Assembly: GCF_003352005.1 (NCBI RefSeq)
Contig: NZ_CP024848.1
Span: 2,737,001-2,801,000 of the forward strand
Reading direction: 5' to 3'
From: Oceanobacillus zhaokaii
GTDB taxonomy: Bacteria; Bacillota; Bacilli; Bacillales; Amphibacillaceae
DNA: 64,000 bases
A program made the position numbers and the translations under genes. Below, piece after piece: positions 49,308 through 61,374 of the stretch. The notes beneath the pieces are model-generated. The model searched no databases. It had not been told where the DNA came from and worked only from the letters and a program-made list of their open reading frames with translations. The first letter of the stretch is position 1, and each line of letters starts with the position of its first letter.

Positions 49308-49346
49308 AGTAACATCTCCAACTTTCTATCCATTCTATATAACAGA

Positions 49347-50165
49347 TTACTTCCACCAAGCATCAAACATTGAAGCTGGCTGGTGTCGTTTATGCTGAGA
49401 AATTAGATAACGGGCTTCAATTTTAGCCGCATCCTCTGCAGCTACAACCTTTCCTTCTAGGTAATCATCAAGCACATCATAGCTTATCCCTAATTCCGTT
49501 TCATCTGACTGCAGTGGCTTATGGTCGAGTAGATCTGCTGTTGGCACCTTCAAATACAGTCTATCTATCGCACCCAGTTCTTTCAATAGTGCACGTCCTT
49601 GACGTTTATTTAATCCTGCAAGTGGCAAAACATCAGCCCCACCATCACCATATTTCGTATAAAAGCCTGTTACATTTTCTGCTGCGTGGTCTGTTCCAAT
49701 CACAAGTAAATCATTCATTCCACCAATTGCATAATGTGCAATCATCCTGATTCTTGCCTTCACATTCCCTTTATCAAAATCACTCAACTCCTCGTCCGCT
49801 GCAGTTAAATAGCTTGCAGTAAACGCATCTACAGCCTGAGTAATATTTAAGGTAATCGATTTATCTGGTTTGATAAAATCTAATGCTAGCAGTGCGTCCT
49901 CTTCATCTGCCTGTTGCATATATGGCAATCGAACAGCAGTAAAGCTTGCATCCTTACCTTCACTTCGCAATTCTTCTACGGCTAATTGTGCTAGTTTACC
50001 AGCCAAGGTAGAATCTTGCCCACCACTAATACCTAATACAAATCCATTGGAAGTAGATTTCGATAAATATACTTTAAGAAAATCAATTCGATTACGGATC
50101 TCCTCTTTAGGATCTATCACTGGTTTTACATGAAGTTCATTAATTATTTGTTGTTGAAAACTCAT
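49347..50165 (-). CDS. nadE: ammonia-dependent NAD+ synthetase
   Basis: Converts deamido-NAD to NAD with ATP and ammonia. The 272-residue protein has the PP-loop [37 protein letters not shown] and the C-terminal [13 protein letters not shown]. There is no glutaminase domain. GGAGGAAGAAAT precedes the ATG. Confidence 0.96.
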   Translation of the reverse strand: MSFQQQIINELHVKPVIDPKEEIRNRIDFLKVYLSKSTSNGFVLGISGGQDSTLAGKLAQLAVEELRSEGKDASFTAVRLPYMQQADEEDALLALDFIKPDKSITLNITQAVDAFTASYLTAADEELSDFDKGNVKARIRMIAHYAIGGMNDLLVIGTDHAAENVTGFYTKYGDGGADVLPLAGLNKRQGRALLKELGAIDRLYLKVPTADLLDHKPLQSDETELGISYDVLDDYLEGKVVAAEDAAKIEARYLISQHKRHQPASMFDAWWK

Positions 50166-50337
50166 GGAATTTCTTCCTCCTATTCATTAACTATGAGGCA
50201 AACATTCATATTCACGTTACTATAATATCATAATTTTGATTGCTAGGTTTCTTCCTGTACTTTTAGCATAGCAATAATTTTCATGTAGGTTCATTTTGTA
50301 TTGTTTATTACTATTTAAAGTGCGAACTGTTTTAATG

Positions 50338-50505
50338 TGCTACGGATTCTCAGACCAGTCGCTCCAGAAATACACGGAGCGCACCTTAGGGGAGCTGGTG
50401 AGCCTTCTTGTGCTTGCGCACCTCGAAGTCTCACCTAGGCTCTGCTTCCCGCAGGAGTCTTCGTGTATTTCTTCCGCTGGAGATAGTGCAGTAACTAGAA
50501 ATGGC
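50338..50505 (+). repeat. dispersed intergenic repeat, copy B
   Basis: The 636-bp gap between nadE and uvrA contains no gene. Copy B reads CGCTCCAGAAATACACGGAG, GCGCACCTTAGGGGAGCTGG, TGAGCC, a CGAAGTCTCACCTAGGCTCT phrase, CCCGCAGGAGTCTTCGTGTA and ends TTTCTTCCGCTGG. The ends AGAAATACAC and GTGTATTTCT are inverted, so the whole unit can fold. Confidence 0.8.
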
Positions 50506-50761
50506 AAACCTACTAGTGATCGTAATTGATTTAGCTCGAGGAATGAAGACTCTAATAGCACCTCCCCACCCAGATCTGAAATCACAATTTTCACTAGTTC
50601 GCACTTTATATCAACTGTAACTAGGAACTATCGCTTGGCAGGTTGTATATGTTCTAATATCAGAGCCACTGTAACTTCTGGTGATTTGTTTGCCCTCTTA
50701 TATTAGGCTTACCCTTGTTTTGAGTGAAAGAAACAGTGAATACTTTGCCTGAGAAAGACGT

Positions 50762-50797
50762 AAGGCAGTAAATAGCTGTTATACTACTTACTGCCTT
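50762..50797 (-). terminator. uvrA terminator
   Basis: AAGGCAGTAA pairs with TTACTGCCTT, just past the uvrA stop. The following T-run is weak (ACGTCTTTCTC). Confidence 0.8.
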
Positions 50798-50801
50798 CCT
50801 T

Positions 50802-53681
50802 TTATTTCGTGCTGATTTTTTCTTTTGTTTCAATTAATTCCTCCATCCGCTGACGATCACGTTCTAAAACTTCCTTTAAATAACGCCCTGTATACGAAAC
50901 ATCAGTAGCTTCAGCTATTTCTTCAGGTGTTCCAGTTGCAACAATTGTGCCACCTCGGTCTCCACCTTCAGGACCTAAATCGATAATATGGTCTGCGGTC
51001 TTAATCACATCTAAATTATGCTCAATGATTACAACTGTATCTCCATTATCCACCAGTCGTTTCAAGACAACTAATAATCGTTTAATATCATCTACATGTA
51101 GTCCTGTTGTTGGTTCATCAAGAATATAAACCGTTTTTCCGTTAGAACGTTTATGAAGTTCGCTAGCCAGCTTCACCCGCTGTGCTTCTCCACCAGACAA
51201 TGAGGTTGCCGGCTGTCCCAATGTAACATAACCAAGACCAACATCATTTAACGTTTCCAGTTTGCGTTTAATCTTTGGTATCGGTGCAAAAAATTCTACA
51301 GAATCTTCAATGCGCATATCCAAGATATCTGCAATAGACTTACCTTTATATTTAACTTCCAGCGTTTCGCGGTTATAACGTTTTCCATGACATACCTCAC
51401 ATGGGACATAAACATCAGGGAGAAAATGCATTTCGATTTTGATAATACCATCGCCACGGCAAGCTTCACAGCGGCCACCTTTTACATTAAAACTAAAGCG
51501 GCCCTTCTTATAGCCACGCACCTTTGCTTCGTTGGTTTGTGCGAATACATCGCGGATATCGTCAAACACACTTGTATAGGTTGCTGGGTTTGATCTTGGC
51601 GTTCGGCCAATAGGTGATTGATCAATATCAATTACTTTCTCTATGTTCTCCAGCCCTTTAATAGCTTTATGTTTTCCAGGTTTATGTTTACCACGGTAAA
51701 GTTGTTTAGCAAGAGATTTATATAAAATTTCATTAACTAGAGTACTTTTTCCAGAGCCTGATACTCCGGTAACGACAGTCATTAAACCAATTGGGATTTT
51801 TACGGAAACATTCTTAAGATTATTTTCCGCAGCACCAACAATTTCTATTTTTCGTTTATCTGCTTTTCGTCGTTCTGCTGGTAATGCAATAAATTCTTTG
51901 CCAGCTAGATATCGACCAGTCAAGGAATTTGGATTGTTGATAACATTTTCTGGTGTATCACTTGCAATCACTTGGCCACCATGTTCTCCAGCCCCTGGGC
52001 CAATATCAATCAACCAGTCTGCTGCACGCATCGTATCTTCATCATGCTCGACTACGATTAATGTATTATCTAAATCACGCATATGCTGTAATGTTTCAAT
52101 TAGCCGATCATTATCACGCTGATGAAGTCCTATTGATGGTTCATCAAGGACATAAAGGACACCAGTTAATGCTGAACCAATCTGTGTTGCTAAGCGTATC
52201 CGCTGTGCCTCTCCACCAGATAAGGTACCCGCAGTACGTGATAGCGTTAAATAATCAAGCCCAACATTTAATAAGAATTCCAGACGATTATCAATTTCCT
52301 TCAAAATCATTTTAGAAATTTGTTGTTCTTTTTCTGTTAGTTCAAGATGCTTAAAGAACTCCAATGATTCAGCAATTGAGTAATCTGTTACATTACTAAT
52401 GTGAAAACCATTGATTAACACCGCTAAAGCTTCTTGTTTCAGACGATGGCCTTTACAGGTTTTACATGCGCTTTGCGCCATATATTTTTCTAATGTTTCA
52501 CGAATAAATTCAGAAGATGTCTCGCGATAACGTCGTTTAACATTATTGATGACCCCTTCGAATAAAATATCGGTATCACGGATATTACCAAATTCATTTT
52601 CATAATAGAAATGAATTTTTTCTTTGCCACTACCATATAGAATAATATCAAGTTGTTCTTTCGGAATATCTTTAACTGGAATATCCATATCAATATTAAA
52701 ATGATCACAAGCACTTTTCAGCAGCTGTGGGTAATACTGCGAGCTAATTGGTTCCCACGGCGCTATTGCACCGTCATTCAGTGTCCTTTCATAGTCAGGA
52801 ATTACTAAATCAACATCAACCTCTAATTTAGTTCCCAATCCATCACATGTAGGACACGCTCCGAATGGACTGTTAAATGAAAATAATCGAGGTTCGAGCT
52901 CACCAATTGAAAAACCGCAAATTGGACATGCATGATTCTCACTGAAGGTCAATTCCTCTTCACCGATTACATCGACTATTATTGTTCCTTCCCCTAGACC
53001 AAGTGCCGTTTCGATTGAATCACTTAGACGTCCAGTAATTCCTTCTTTGACAACAATTCGATCGACAACAACTTCAATTGAATGCTTTTTATTCTTTTCC
53101 AGCTTGATTTCTTCGGTTACTTCCCGCATTTCTTTATCTACGCGAATTCGAACATATCCTTCTTGTTTCAGCTTTTCAAAGACTTTTACATGTTCGCCCT
53201 TACGTCCAGAAATAATTGGTGCTAGAATTTGAATCTTTGTCCGTTCGGGATATTCCAAAATACGATCGACCATTTGCTGTACCGTTTGCGAGCTAATTTC
53301 AATGCCGTGTTTTGGGCATGTTGGTCTCCCCACTCTTGCATACAGTAATCGTAAATAGTCATAGATTTCTGTCACCGTTCCAACAGTTGATCTTGGATTT
53401 TTACTTGTTGTTTTTTGGTCAATTGAAATTGCTGGCGATAATCCTTCGATTGAATCCACATCTGGCTTATCCATTTGTCCTAAAAATTGTCTTGCATAAG
53501 CAGATAGGGATTCAACATAACGCCGTTGCCCCTCTGCATAAATCGTATCAAAGGCGAGTGATGATTTTCCTGAACCAGATAGTCCAGTTACAACGACTAA
53601 TTTGTTTTTAGGAATTGATAGATCAATATTTTTTAAATTATTTGCTCTTGCACCTAATATTTCAATTTTCTTCCTTGACAT
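50802..53681 (-). CDS. uvrA: excinuclease ABC subunit A
   Basis: Damage-recognition ATPase of nucleotide excision repair. The 959-residue protein has two ABC modules (Walker [15 protein letters not shown] and [14 protein letters not shown]), two signature motifs ([24 protein letters not shown]) and zinc-finger cysteines in CPICGF and CEACRGDG. It follows uvrB by 7 bp in one operon. Confidence 0.98.
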   Translation of the reverse strand: MSRKKIEILGARANNLKNIDLSIPKNKLVVVTGLSGSGKSSLAFDTIYAEGQRRYVESLSAYARQFLGQMDKPDVDSIEGLSPAISIDQKTTSKNPRSTVGTVTEIYDYLRLLYARVGRPTCPKHGIEISSQTVQQMVDRILEYPERTKIQILAPIISGRKGEHVKVFEKLKQEGYVRIRVDKEMREVTEEIKLEKNKKHSIEVVVDRIVVKEGITGRLSDSIETALGLGEGTIIVDVIGEEELTFSENHACPICGFSIGELEPRLFSFNSPFGACPTCDGLGTKLEVDVDLVIPDYERTLNDGAIAPWEPISSQYYPQLLKSACDHFNIDMDIPVKDIPKEQLDIILYGSGKEKIHFYYENEFGNIRDTDILFEGVINNVKRRYRETSSEFIRETLEKYMAQSACKTCKGHRLKQEALAVLINGFHISNVTDYSIAESLEFFKHLELTEKEQQISKMILKEIDNRLEFLLNVGLDYLTLSRTAGTLSGGEAQRIRLATQIGSALTGVLYVLDEPSIGLHQRDNDRLIETLQHMRDLDNTLIVVEHDEDTMRAADWLIDIGPGAGEHGGQVIASDTPENVINNPNSLTGRYLAGKEFIALPAERRKADKRKIEIVGAAENNLKNVSVKIPIGLMTVVTGVSGSGKSTLVNEILYKSLAKQLYRGKHKPGKHKAIKGLENIEKVIDIDQSPIGRTPRSNPATYTSVFDDIRDVFAQTNEAKVRGYKKGRFSFNVKGGRCEACRGDGIIKIEMHFLPDVYVPCEVCHGKRYNRETLEVKYKGKSIADILDMRIEDSVEFFAPIPKIKRKLETLNDVGLGYVTLGQPATSLSGGEAQRVKLASELHKRSNGKTVYILDEPTTGLHVDDIKRLLVVLKRLVDNGDTVVIIEHNLDVIKTADHIIDLGPEGGDRGGTIVATGTPEEIAEATDVSYTGRYLKEVLERDRQRMEELIETKEKISTK

Positions 53682-53688
53682 GCTATCA

Positions 53689-55671
53689 TCACGCTCCCGC
53701 TTTCAATTCAAAGATAATATCACGAAGTTCTGCAGCCTTTTCAAAATCAAGCGACTTGGCGGCTTCCTTCATTTCCTTCTCCATTTGATTGATTACTTTT
53801 TCTTTTTCTTTCTTCGATAGGTTCGTTAATTTCTTTGTAGGGCTTTCATATTCTGTTTGCTCTTCAGCCGCGATCGTCGCTTGAATAACATCACGAATTT
53901 CCTTCTTAATGGTTTTTGGTGTGATATGGTGTTTTTCATTATATGCCATTTGAATTTCCCGACGACGATTCGTTTCATCTATCGCCAACTGCATCGAATT
54001 CGTTATTTTATCTGCATACATAATTACTCTACCATTCTCATTCCGTGCTGCACGTCCCATCGTTTGAATAAGGGAGCGTTCCGAACGTAAGAACCCTTCT
54101 TTATCAGCATCAAGAATAGCAACAAGAGATACTTCTGGGATGTCTAAACCTTCCCGCAGTAAGTTTATTCCAATTAAGACATCGTATTTCCCTACTCGTA
54201 AATCACGGATGACTTCAATTCGCTCCAATGTTTTAATCTCTGAATGCAAGTAGGCAACCTTCATACCAAGCTCTTTTAAATAATCAGTCAAATCCTCTGA
54301 CATCTTCTTCGTTAACGTCGTAACTAGAACACGCTCATTTTTATCGACTCGTTTATTGATTTCTCCTATTAAATTATCAATTTGTCCTTCAATAGGGCGG
54401 ATTTCAATTTCAGGATCTAATAATCCAGTTGGACGAATAATTTGTTCTGTCATTTCCGGAGTATGCTCCAGCTCATATGGACCAGGTGTCGCTGAAACAA
54501 ATACAAATTGTTTCGCTTTTGCCTCAAACTCTTCAAATTTTAATGGCCGATTATCAAGTGCAGAGGGAAGTCTAAATCCATGGTCAACCAGAACTTGTTT
54601 TCTCGCTTGGTCTCCATTATACATGCCCCTAATTTGCGGCAAGGAAACATGGGACTCATCGACAACTATAAGAAAATCCTCTGGGAAATAATCGATTAGT
54701 GTATAAGGTGTTGCCCCTGCTTCTCGTAAAGTTAAATGACGGGAATAGTTTTCAATCCCAGAACAAAAGCCCATTTCATTCATCATTTCTAAATCATAAT
54801 TGGTCCTTTGCTCAAGTCGCTGTGCTTCTAACAGCTTATTTTCCGCCCGCATTTTTTTTAACTGTTCCTCTAATTCCAATTCAATATTTTTAATTGCCAG
54901 CTTCATCTTTTCTTCCCCTGTAACGAAGTGAGATGCAGGGAAAATTGCTATATGCTCTCGATCACCAATAATTTCTCCTGTTAATGCATCGACCTCACGA
55001 ATACGGTCAATTTCATCACCGAAAAATTCGATGCGATAACAATTTTCTTCTCTTGATGCTGGAATAATTTCTACGGAATCCCCTCGTACTCGAAACGTTC
55101 CGCGCTGGAAATTAATATCATTTCTTGCATATTGAATATCTACAAGATTACGTAATAATTGATCCCGATCCTTTTCCATTCCCATTCGAATCGAGAGTAC
55201 TTGGTTACGGTATTCTTCTGGATTACCGAGACCATATATACATGAAACACTTGCAACAATTAACACATCTTCACGTTCAAATAAAGAAGAGGTTGCAGAG
55301 TGACGTAGTTTATCAATTTCATCATTGATGCTCGCATCTTTCTCAATAAAGGTATCTGTAGATGGGACATATGCTTCTGGTTGGTAATAATCATAATAGC
55401 TTACAAAATACTCGACAGCATTGTTCGGGAAAAACTCTTTAAACTCACTATATAACTGTCCAGCTAATGTTTTATTGTGGGCAATCACAAGTGTTGGTCG
55501 ATTAATTTCTTGGACAACATTAGAGATTGTAAAGGTTTTTCCTGTTCCTGTTGCACCGAGTAATGTTTGATATCGCTGTCCTGCTAAAACTTTCTCGGTA
55601 ATTTCTTTAATTGCCGTTGGTTGATCTCCGGCTGGTTGATATTGCGAAACTAGTTCAAATTTATTTTTCAA
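53689..55671 (-). CDS. uvrB: excinuclease ABC subunit B
   Basis: Helicase-like subunit that verifies damage and recruits UvrC. The 660-residue protein has Walker [15 protein letters not shown], the beta-hairpin region [12 protein letters not shown], helicase motifs including DESH and QTMGRAARN, and a C-terminal UVR motif. The start is TTG with GGAGGCG upstream. A LexA-like box 65 bp upstream predicts SOS induction. Confidence 0.98.
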   Translation of the reverse strand: MKNKFELVSQYQPAGDQPTAIKEITEKVLAGQRYQTLLGATGTGKTFTISNVVQEINRPTLVIAHNKTLAGQLYSEFKEFFPNNAVEYFVSYYDYYQPEAYVPSTDTFIEKDASINDEIDKLRHSATSSLFEREDVLIVASVSCIYGLGNPEEYRNQVLSIRMGMEKDRDQLLRNLVDIQYARNDINFQRGTFRVRGDSVEIIPASREENCYRIEFFGDEIDRIREVDALTGEIIGDREHIAIFPASHFVTGEEKMKLAIKNIELELEEQLKKMRAENKLLEAQRLEQRTNYDLEMMNEMGFCSGIENYSRHLTLREAGATPYTLIDYFPEDFLIVVDESHVSLPQIRGMYNGDQARKQVLVDHGFRLPSALDNRPLKFEEFEAKAKQFVFVSATPGPYELEHTPEMTEQIIRPTGLLDPEIEIRPIEGQIDNLIGEINKRVDKNERVLVTTLTKKMSEDLTDYLKELGMKVAYLHSEIKTLERIEVIRDLRVGKYDVLIGINLLREGLDIPEVSLVAILDADKEGFLRSERSLIQTMGRAARNENGRVIMYADKITNSMQLAIDETNRRREIQMAYNEKHHITPKTIKKEIRDVIQATIAAEEQTEYESPTKKLTNLSKKEKEKVINQMEKEMKEAAKSLDFEKAAELRDIIFELKAGA

Positions 55672-55735
55672 TCAACACGCCTCCGTTCCTTCTATCCCTA
55701 TTCTACCATATTATATAATCTATTTTAACAAATAA

Positions 55736-55749
55736 CGAACAAATATTCG
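55736..55749 (-). promoter_or_regulatory. LexA (SOS) box of uvrBA
   Basis: CGAACAAATATTCG matches the Bacillus LexA box CGAAC-N4-GTTCG with one mismatch. It lies upstream of TATAAT near 55711 on the minus strand, in the uvrB promoter region. Confidence 0.8.
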
Positions 55750-55867
55750 ATTATAATGCATTGGATGTCTATGTTTATTTTACCCATAAAAAGGATGGAA
55801 GAATCATTTTTGCTTAGTTTGTTGCTATTTATATAAAATGAAGCTTATTTTGAATGATATTTGCATC

Positions 55868-56015
55868 CTTGGCTATCGCTCCAGAAATACACTGCGCGCA
55901 CCTTAGGGGAACTGATGAGCCTCTTTGTGCTGGCGCACTTCAGAGTCACATCTAGCTCTTCTTCCCGCAGGAGTCTCAGTGTATTTCTTCCACTGAGGAT
56001 AATGCAGAATCTAAA
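55868..56015 (+). repeat. dispersed intergenic repeat, copy C
   Basis: Same orientation and order of phrases as copy B: CGCTCCAGAAATACACTGCG, GCGCACCTTAGGGGAACTGA, CTTCCCGCAGGAGTCTCAGT and GTATTTCTTCCACTGAGG. No gene lies between uvrB and the S66 peptidase. Confidence 0.8.
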
Positions 56016-56104
56016 AACCCAAGATTCCATATCCTTAATATCAACTCTAATAATCATCCATAGCTGAAAAACAATAAATATTTGAGAAAACGGCCAATAG
56101 AAAA

Positions 56105-56136
56105 AACTTCCACCAGTTTGTTGTATGGTGGAAGTT
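56105..56136 (-). terminator. S66 peptidase terminator
   Basis: AACTTCCACCA and TGGTGGAAGTT form an 11-bp perfect stem; TTTTTTC follows on the minus strand, right after the stop codon. Confidence 0.92.
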
Positions 56137-56140
56137 CTTA

Positions 56141-57172
56141 TTAGCTTACGCCACTTTCTAAGATGGAAAATGTCGCTTTTGTGCAATCAATTTCCGCCAT
56201 TGCTCCGTATGGCAAGATAAACTTCGGTTCTGTGTGGCCGAAGTTCAGATTATAGAGTATTGGTAAATGTTCAAGTTTATATTCTTTCATTACCTGTAAA
56301 ATTACTTCTTTATATTCGTCATAATAGGTCTCATCTTGTGGTTTGCCAAAAATAATCCCGTTTGCTTTTTGCAAAATCTCTTGTGAAGCATAATTTCTTA
56401 GCCAATACTTTAACAATTCTGGTGCAGGCTTCTCTTCTGATGTTTCAAAAAATAGAATACTATCCTGCCAGTATTTTTCTTCTGGCCAAAGGATTGTTCC
56501 TTTTGCAAACTCTAAAACTTCGATACAACCGCCAATTAAGCGACCTTTTACAGTCCCACTGCCTAGTAATACTTCATACCCATTATTCGGTTGCAGCTTC
56601 CGTCGTGTATCTTTATTGACGATATCCCATTCCAGAAATTCACTTGTCCATTCTTCTGCTGGTTGAATTTCGCCAATTATTTCATTGGAAAACAACGTCC
56701 GCTCTATTTTATCAACCGTATATGCATCCATTTCCACATTTTCAGCAAAGTCCGTTAGAATTGCAGGTCCATAAAAGCTAGAGATACCTGCTTTATGACA
56801 AAATAGATGAGAAATGGTCACATCAGAATACCCCATAAATACCTTGGGATTTTCCCGCATTGCCTTGAGATCAATGTAAGGGAGTAATCGAATACTATCT
56901 TCTCCACCAATATTCGCAATGATTCCCTTAATTGTTTTATCTGCAAATGCGGCATTCAAATCAGCTGCACGTGCTTCAGGATTCTCATAATTATATTTGG
57001 ACCCCTTTAAGCTATTCGGCATCGGCACAACTTGAAGTCCAAATACTTTTTCAAGCCGTTTTACTCCTTGCTCATATCGCCATTTTAGTTCGGGATCGCC
57101 AGCCCCTCCCCAGGAGGGACTAACAGTAGCTACTTTATCTCCTCGTTGCAATTTCTTCGGTTTAATCAGCAT
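56141..57172 (-). CDS. S66 family peptidase (LD-carboxypeptidase/MccF-like)
   Basis: A 343-residue serine peptidase. The start RGDKVATVSPSWGGAG, the nucleophile in VFMGYSDVTISHLF and the GGCIEVLEF segment match S66. Members trim muropeptides (LdcA) or cleave microcin C-like peptide nucleotides (MccF); sequence here leans to MccF by the GGDP-like SWGGAGDPELKWRY start, but this is not decisive. It lies 22 bp after the HAD gene. Confidence 0.88.
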   Translation of the reverse strand: MLIKPKKLQRGDKVATVSPSWGGAGDPELKWRYEQGVKRLEKVFGLQVVPMPNSLKGSKYNYENPEARAADLNAAFADKTIKGIIANIGGEDSIRLLPYIDLKAMRENPKVFMGYSDVTISHLFCHKAGISSFYGPAILTDFAENVEMDAYTVDKIERTLFSNEIIGEIQPAEEWTSEFLEWDIVNKDTRRKLQPNNGYEVLLGSGTVKGRLIGGCIEVLEFAKGTILWPEEKYWQDSILFFETSEEKPAPELLKYWLRNYASQEILQKANGIIFGKPQDETYYDEYKEVILQVMKEYKLEHLPILYNLNFGHTEPKFILPYGAMAEIDCTKATFSILESGVS

Positions 57173-57193
57173 GATCGTATCCCCTTTTTGATA

Positions 57194-57967
57194 TTAGGAT
57201 TCTATTAATTTATACTTACCCGCAAGCTCATGTATCTTCTCAATTATTGCATCTTCCGGATCCTCTTCAGCCTGAATCGTTTCTTTTGACAATGGTGCCA
57301 ACTGTTGATGGTAACCGATCATAACTGTATGCACGGCATTTTCAAACATTGTTCGATCGTTCGCATCGTTTCCAAAGGCAATATAATTTCCACGCTGAAC
57401 ACCTAATTGCTGAAGTGCGCTCCATTTATCAATTCCCCTGGGACTTAAATCGAACACATTTTCGTCTCCATGTTTATGAATAGTTATATTTAATTTGGAT
57501 AATTCTTCCTCTAATAGTTCGTTGTCATTTGATTCTAATATCAAGATTTTAACAATAGATGCTAGCGATTCCAACTTCACATTCATAGCTAGTTTAGCAG
57601 AATCTAAATTTTGCAAAATTGGATGGTGATTTGGACCAGTATACGAATAATCCCATTCCCCATCAATTAAATATTTCACGTCAAATGACTCGATTAGTCT
57701 GCGTATATCAAGCAATTCTCTATCACTAAAAGACTTTGAATAGACAATCTTTCCATTTTGGGAAATAAGCGAACCATTGCCGCCGATCATTGTGTACGAG
57801 TGGAAATCCTCCCTTATGACAGGAAGCATATCGCGAATTGGTCTTGCAGAAGCAAATATTACCTCATCTCCATCTTTTGTTAATGCAGCTAAAGCATCAA
57901 GAATTTTACCTGCTACCGGCTGCCCCTTAAAACAAATGGTTCCATCTAAATCAAATACAAACTGCAT
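57194..57967 (-). CDS. HAD-superfamily (Cof-type) phosphatase
   Basis: A 257-residue phosphatase with motif I MQFVFDLDGTICFKG, motif II in VIFASARPIRD, a C2-type cap and motif IV GNDANDRTMFENA. Substrates are probably sugar phosphates or flavin-type phosphates; not determinable here. The start at 57965-57967 follows GGGGGG. Confidence 0.9.
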   Translation of the reverse strand: MQFVFDLDGTICFKGQPVAGKILDALAALTKDGDEVIFASARPIRDMLPVIREDFHSYTMIGGNGSLISQNGKIVYSKSFSDRELLDIRRLIESFDVKYLIDGEWDYSYTGPNHHPILQNLDSAKLAMNVKLESLASIVKILILESNDNELLEEELSKLNITIHKHGDENVFDLSPRGIDKWSALQQLGVQRGNYIAFGNDANDRTMFENAVHTVMIGYHQQLAPLSKETIQAEEDPEDAIIEKIHELAGKYKLIES

Positions 57968-58002
57968 ATTATTTCCCCCCCAACTTAATGCCAACTGTAA
58001 GC

Positions 58003-59199
58003 TTAACTAATATTCTTTCGCTTCGATTTTTCTCGGTACGGCTTTGTTGTGAAAATTAATCCCAATTCATGATGATCCCCTTCATAAAATGCACCTTGAA
58101 CAAATCGCATTTCATTCGCATCATCAACAACTTCTAATTTGAAGTATGCACCACTGCTTTGCAGTGCGCTGTAAAAATCTTGTTCTGAGTTAATTTTTAT
58201 CCCATTGACTTTAATAATTGATTCACCGATCAGTATATCGAGACGTTCTGCAGGTGTACCAGGAATGATTCCTAGTATTTTCATGCCTTTATCTTCTGGA
58301 TGAAAATATGGTACATCTGCACGGTCATTCACTTTGTAGCGATATTGAATCCATTCCCTTCCAAAGATAGCGATGATTACTGCAACGAGTGCTAAGCTTG
58401 GTGCATATATGCTGCCAATGCCAATAAGAACAACTAAAATACTCAATATGGTAATCGATTTAGCAAGTTTCCTTGCCGCATTTTTTGGCAGACTCCCCCT
58501 GACAAAAAAATCAAACCCAAGCACAAATGGAACAAGTAAGATGCTGAATGACTCTCCGCCAATCGAAAAATACGGCCAAAATGGTGCGAAAGGTGTAATC
58601 ATTCCAGTTGGAACGAGGATGAAGAATGGAATGAGAGCAAACTTCTTTAATCGATGCTGTCCAATCCATATCCCACGATTTCCCAAGACAAGGCTAGGGT
58701 ATGTCTTATTACGCTTCACATTTTGAATTAGAATTGCCTCTACAAACAGAAGTAAACCCAGCAGAATTACTAAGGACGAGAAATTTACTCCTGAAAAGAA
58801 ACCTGGGTCTATGTAGGATTGATTTTCTAATATTAACGGTAAGAATAATAGCAAAATAATTGTAATCCCTAATGTATAGCTTGGAGAAAGCATTGTAAAC
58901 CGCATTCCAATACTTAGTAAAATTGTGATAGCACTTAATAATAGTATCGTGTTATATGAAAATACGAAGCCTGAACCAAGCATAATTAAGGAAAGAATGG
59001 TTCCGGAAATTAGGGCTGTTACCCATGTGTTTTTCCATTCTGAAAATAAACCAAATACCTTTACACCGAAATTCAATCGTTCGCTTTTAATTCGAAAATA
59101 CCCCGCAAAAAAAAGGAGCACTAATGACCAATATATTAAGGGATTTAGAAAAACTTTCCCAATCCCTTTGAGTAATTCTATTAACCATATTTCTACCAT
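58003..59199 (-). CDS. minJ: division topology protein MinJ-like, PDZ domain
   Basis: In B. subtilis MinJ links DivIVA to MinCD at the division site. This 398-residue protein has about eight N-terminal hydrophobic segments (residues 10-270) and a C-terminal PDZ domain around MKILGIIPGTPAERLDILIG and ESIIKVNG. Position between the uvr genes and ctpB is the same as in B. subtilis, which supports the name. The ATG at 59197-59199 has GGAAGGTG upstream. Confidence 0.88.
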   Translation of the reverse strand: MVEIWLIELLKGIGKVFLNPLIYWSLVLLFFAGYFRIKSERLNFGVKVFGLFSEWKNTWVTALISGTILSLIMLGSGFVFSYNTILLLSAITILLSIGMRFTMLSPSYTLGITIILLLFLPLILENQSYIDPGFFSGVNFSSLVILLGLLLFVEAILIQNVKRNKTYPSLVLGNRGIWIGQHRLKKFALIPFFILVPTGMITPFAPFWPYFSIGGESFSILLVPFVLGFDFFVRGSLPKNAARKLAKSITILSILVVLIGIGSIYAPSLALVAVIIAIFGREWIQYRYKVNDRADVPYFHPEDKGMKILGIIPGTPAERLDILIGESIIKVNGIKINSEQDFYSALQSSGAYFKLEVVDDANEMRFVQGAFYEGDHHELGLIFTTKPYREKSKRKNIS

Positions 59200-59422
59200 C
59201 TCGATCACCTTCCATCTCTTGTTAGCTCTTACCTATTCATTCGATATGCAATAGATTTATCCCTGCTTTTGATCATAACCTTCAATCAGTAACGCTATTA
59301 CATTCAGTCCATGCGGGTTAATCGAATAAAAGAAAAGTCTGGGCTGTCATCATGCCTTCAAATAAAGTTGCACCTATGCAGCAAAATAGTCTCTATATTT
59401 TGGATAGCTACTGAATGAAAAT

Positions 59423-59443
59423 CCGCGAGAACATGTCCCGCGG
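59423..59443 (-). terminator. ctpB terminator
   Basis: CCGCG and CGCGG enclose a second short palindrome; on the minus strand the stem is followed by ATTTTC. It lies 27 bp past the ctpB stop. Confidence 0.75.
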
Positions 59444-59469
59444 AATGAATGTAGTACCACAAGTAATAC

Positions 59470-60921
59470 TTATTTATAAATCTCTTTTAAAGCTGTTTCT
59501 AATTGTTGATCATCTTCACCGCTGCGAATCTTTTCAATGAGTTTTGCTTCTATCATACCTGCTGTTTCCTCATCAACGATTCCAGTAGACTCTAGTTTCT
59601 GATCTGCTTGGAATTGTTTTACAGCTTCTTCAGTTTCCTTATTAAAATAACCATCTATTCGACCAGTTTCGTAACCTATACCTGATAACATTAATTGCAT
59701 ATTTGCAATCGCCTCTCCTGTATGGTCTACACGAAGCGGTTCTTCAATAATGATGGGATTAGTATAAAAATATTCAGGCTGTTTAGCATCAATGGTTGGT
59801 TCGACACCTTTTTCATTAATCCATTCTCCTTTAGGTGACAACCACTTATTCATCGTTAGCTTAATGGAACTACCATCACCTAATGGAATTGCTTGTTGAA
59901 CCGTCCCTTTTCCATAGCTTGTTTGACCAACAACATCATAGCCTAATTCCTTCATTGCAACTGCCAATATTTCCGAAGCAGATGCACTTCCTTCATCAAT
60001 TAATACACTAATTGGATATGGTTTCTTTTCATCCAAATCAGAGTAAATCGGTGTTTTTTCGCCATCTTGGTCCTCTATTTGAATATATGGGATGTCTTTC
60101 GGTACAAATTGCTCCAGCATATCCTCGACTACATCTAATAGTCCGCCCGGATTACCACGTACATCAATTACTAGACCTTCAATTCCTTCTTCTTCAAGCA
60201 TTGTCAATTGTTCACTAAATTCCTTTGCAGTATTCGTAGAAAAATTCGTTACTTCTAGAATACCCGTTTGCTTTCCATCGATTGTTTCAATTTTATTATA
60301 AACCGTTTCGACAGGTATTTCATCACGAGTTATCGTAACTGCAAAAGGCTCGGAAGCTCCTGTTCGTTGAATTTCTAATACAACTTCAGATCCTTTTTCA
60401 CCACGGATTTTTCCAACTGCCTCGTTTAAATTTAACCCTTCCAAACTCTCGCCATCTACGGTTAATACTTGGTCATTTGGTCTTAATCCTGCTTTTTCAG
60501 CTGGTGATTCTTTGATTGGTGCAACAATAGTCACAATCCCATTCACCATACTTACTTCAGCACCGATACCTTCAAATGAAGACTCGATTTGGTCATTAAA
60601 TTGACTCATCGTTTCTACATCCATATAAGAGCTATGTGGGTCTTCAAGAGTTGCAAGCATCCCCTCAATCGCACCTTCAACGAGCTGTGTATCTTCTACA
60701 TCTTCTAAGTAATTTCCCTTGATTAGGGCAAATGCCTGTGTAACCTTTTCTAAGTTCCCTGAGCTTTGTTTTGCTTTTTCTCCTGTACTTTCTTCTACGA
60801 TTGTATTCGGCTGCCCTTCAATTTCTGGCTGTGCAAATTTTACACCAGAGTAAGCACCAGCAAATCCTAACACTAATGCTGCGGCTAATAATAAAATGAT
60901 CTGTGACTTTTTCATCTTCAT
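59470..60921 (-). CDS. ctpB: carboxy-terminal processing protease, S41 family
   Basis: Exported serine protease; in B. subtilis CtpB cleaves SpoIVFA during sporulation. The 483-residue protein has an N-terminal anchor (IILLLAAALVLGFAGAYSGV), a PDZ domain (about residues 95-180, with GLRPNDQVLTVDGESL), the catalytic Ser in DEGSASASEILA and Lys in SYGKGTVQ, and a C-terminal peptidoglycan-binding domain (GYFNKETEEAVKQFQADQ). It stands upstream of minJ on the same strand. Confidence 0.94.
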   Translation of the reverse strand: MKMKKSQIILLLAAALVLGFAGAYSGVKFAQPEIEGQPNTIVEESTGEKAKQSSGNLEKVTQAFALIKGNYLEDVEDTQLVEGAIEGMLATLEDPHSSYMDVETMSQFNDQIESSFEGIGAEVSMVNGIVTIVAPIKESPAEKAGLRPNDQVLTVDGESLEGLNLNEAVGKIRGEKGSEVVLEIQRTGASEPFAVTITRDEIPVETVYNKIETIDGKQTGILEVTNFSTNTAKEFSEQLTMLEEEGIEGLVIDVRGNPGGLLDVVEDMLEQFVPKDIPYIQIEDQDGEKTPIYSDLDEKKPYPISVLIDEGSASASEILAVAMKELGYDVVGQTSYGKGTVQQAIPLGDGSSIKLTMNKWLSPKGEWINEKGVEPTIDAKQPEYFYTNPIIIEEPLRVDHTGEAIANMQLMLSGIGYETGRIDGYFNKETEEAVKQFQADQKLESTGIVDEETAGMIEAKLIEKIRSGEDDQQLETALKEIYK

Positions 60922-61374
60922 TCTTCCACCTCGATATTGTTAATTCTTTAGCTTACAAGTATTGCTTAATTACCTGATTACATATTACGAACGAGCAGTT
61001 ATCGTGGCTCATTTAATGATGTGATATAGAAAAGCATACCATTATCTGCTCCATCTGACTATATTTTTCACTTTGTATTCCATTAATACTTAATATTTAC
61101 AAAAGCTGTTTTCTTATAAATTTGACTCAAGCTTTCTCATCTTGCAATCATCTGTTACAAACAGATTGTCACCAAGTATTATGATGATAGAGATAAGATG
61201 GTATAAAGTGTGAACTAGTTACAGTTTCTATTGCAGCTAGCAAACCAGGCTCTTAAAATATGCAAGTTTGCGACTGCATTAATCTTCTATCCGTAGCGAA
61301 GATTAAAGATGATAACTATAACTGGTGCGGTTGCTATTTCTATATCGCTAGTTTTATCAGAAACCCAGCGGAGA

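Noticed and set aside
55845..56186. Minus-strand 113-codon open frame
   Set aside because: It covers repeat copy C and a terminator, has no family resemblance, and overlaps the end of the S66 peptidase gene.
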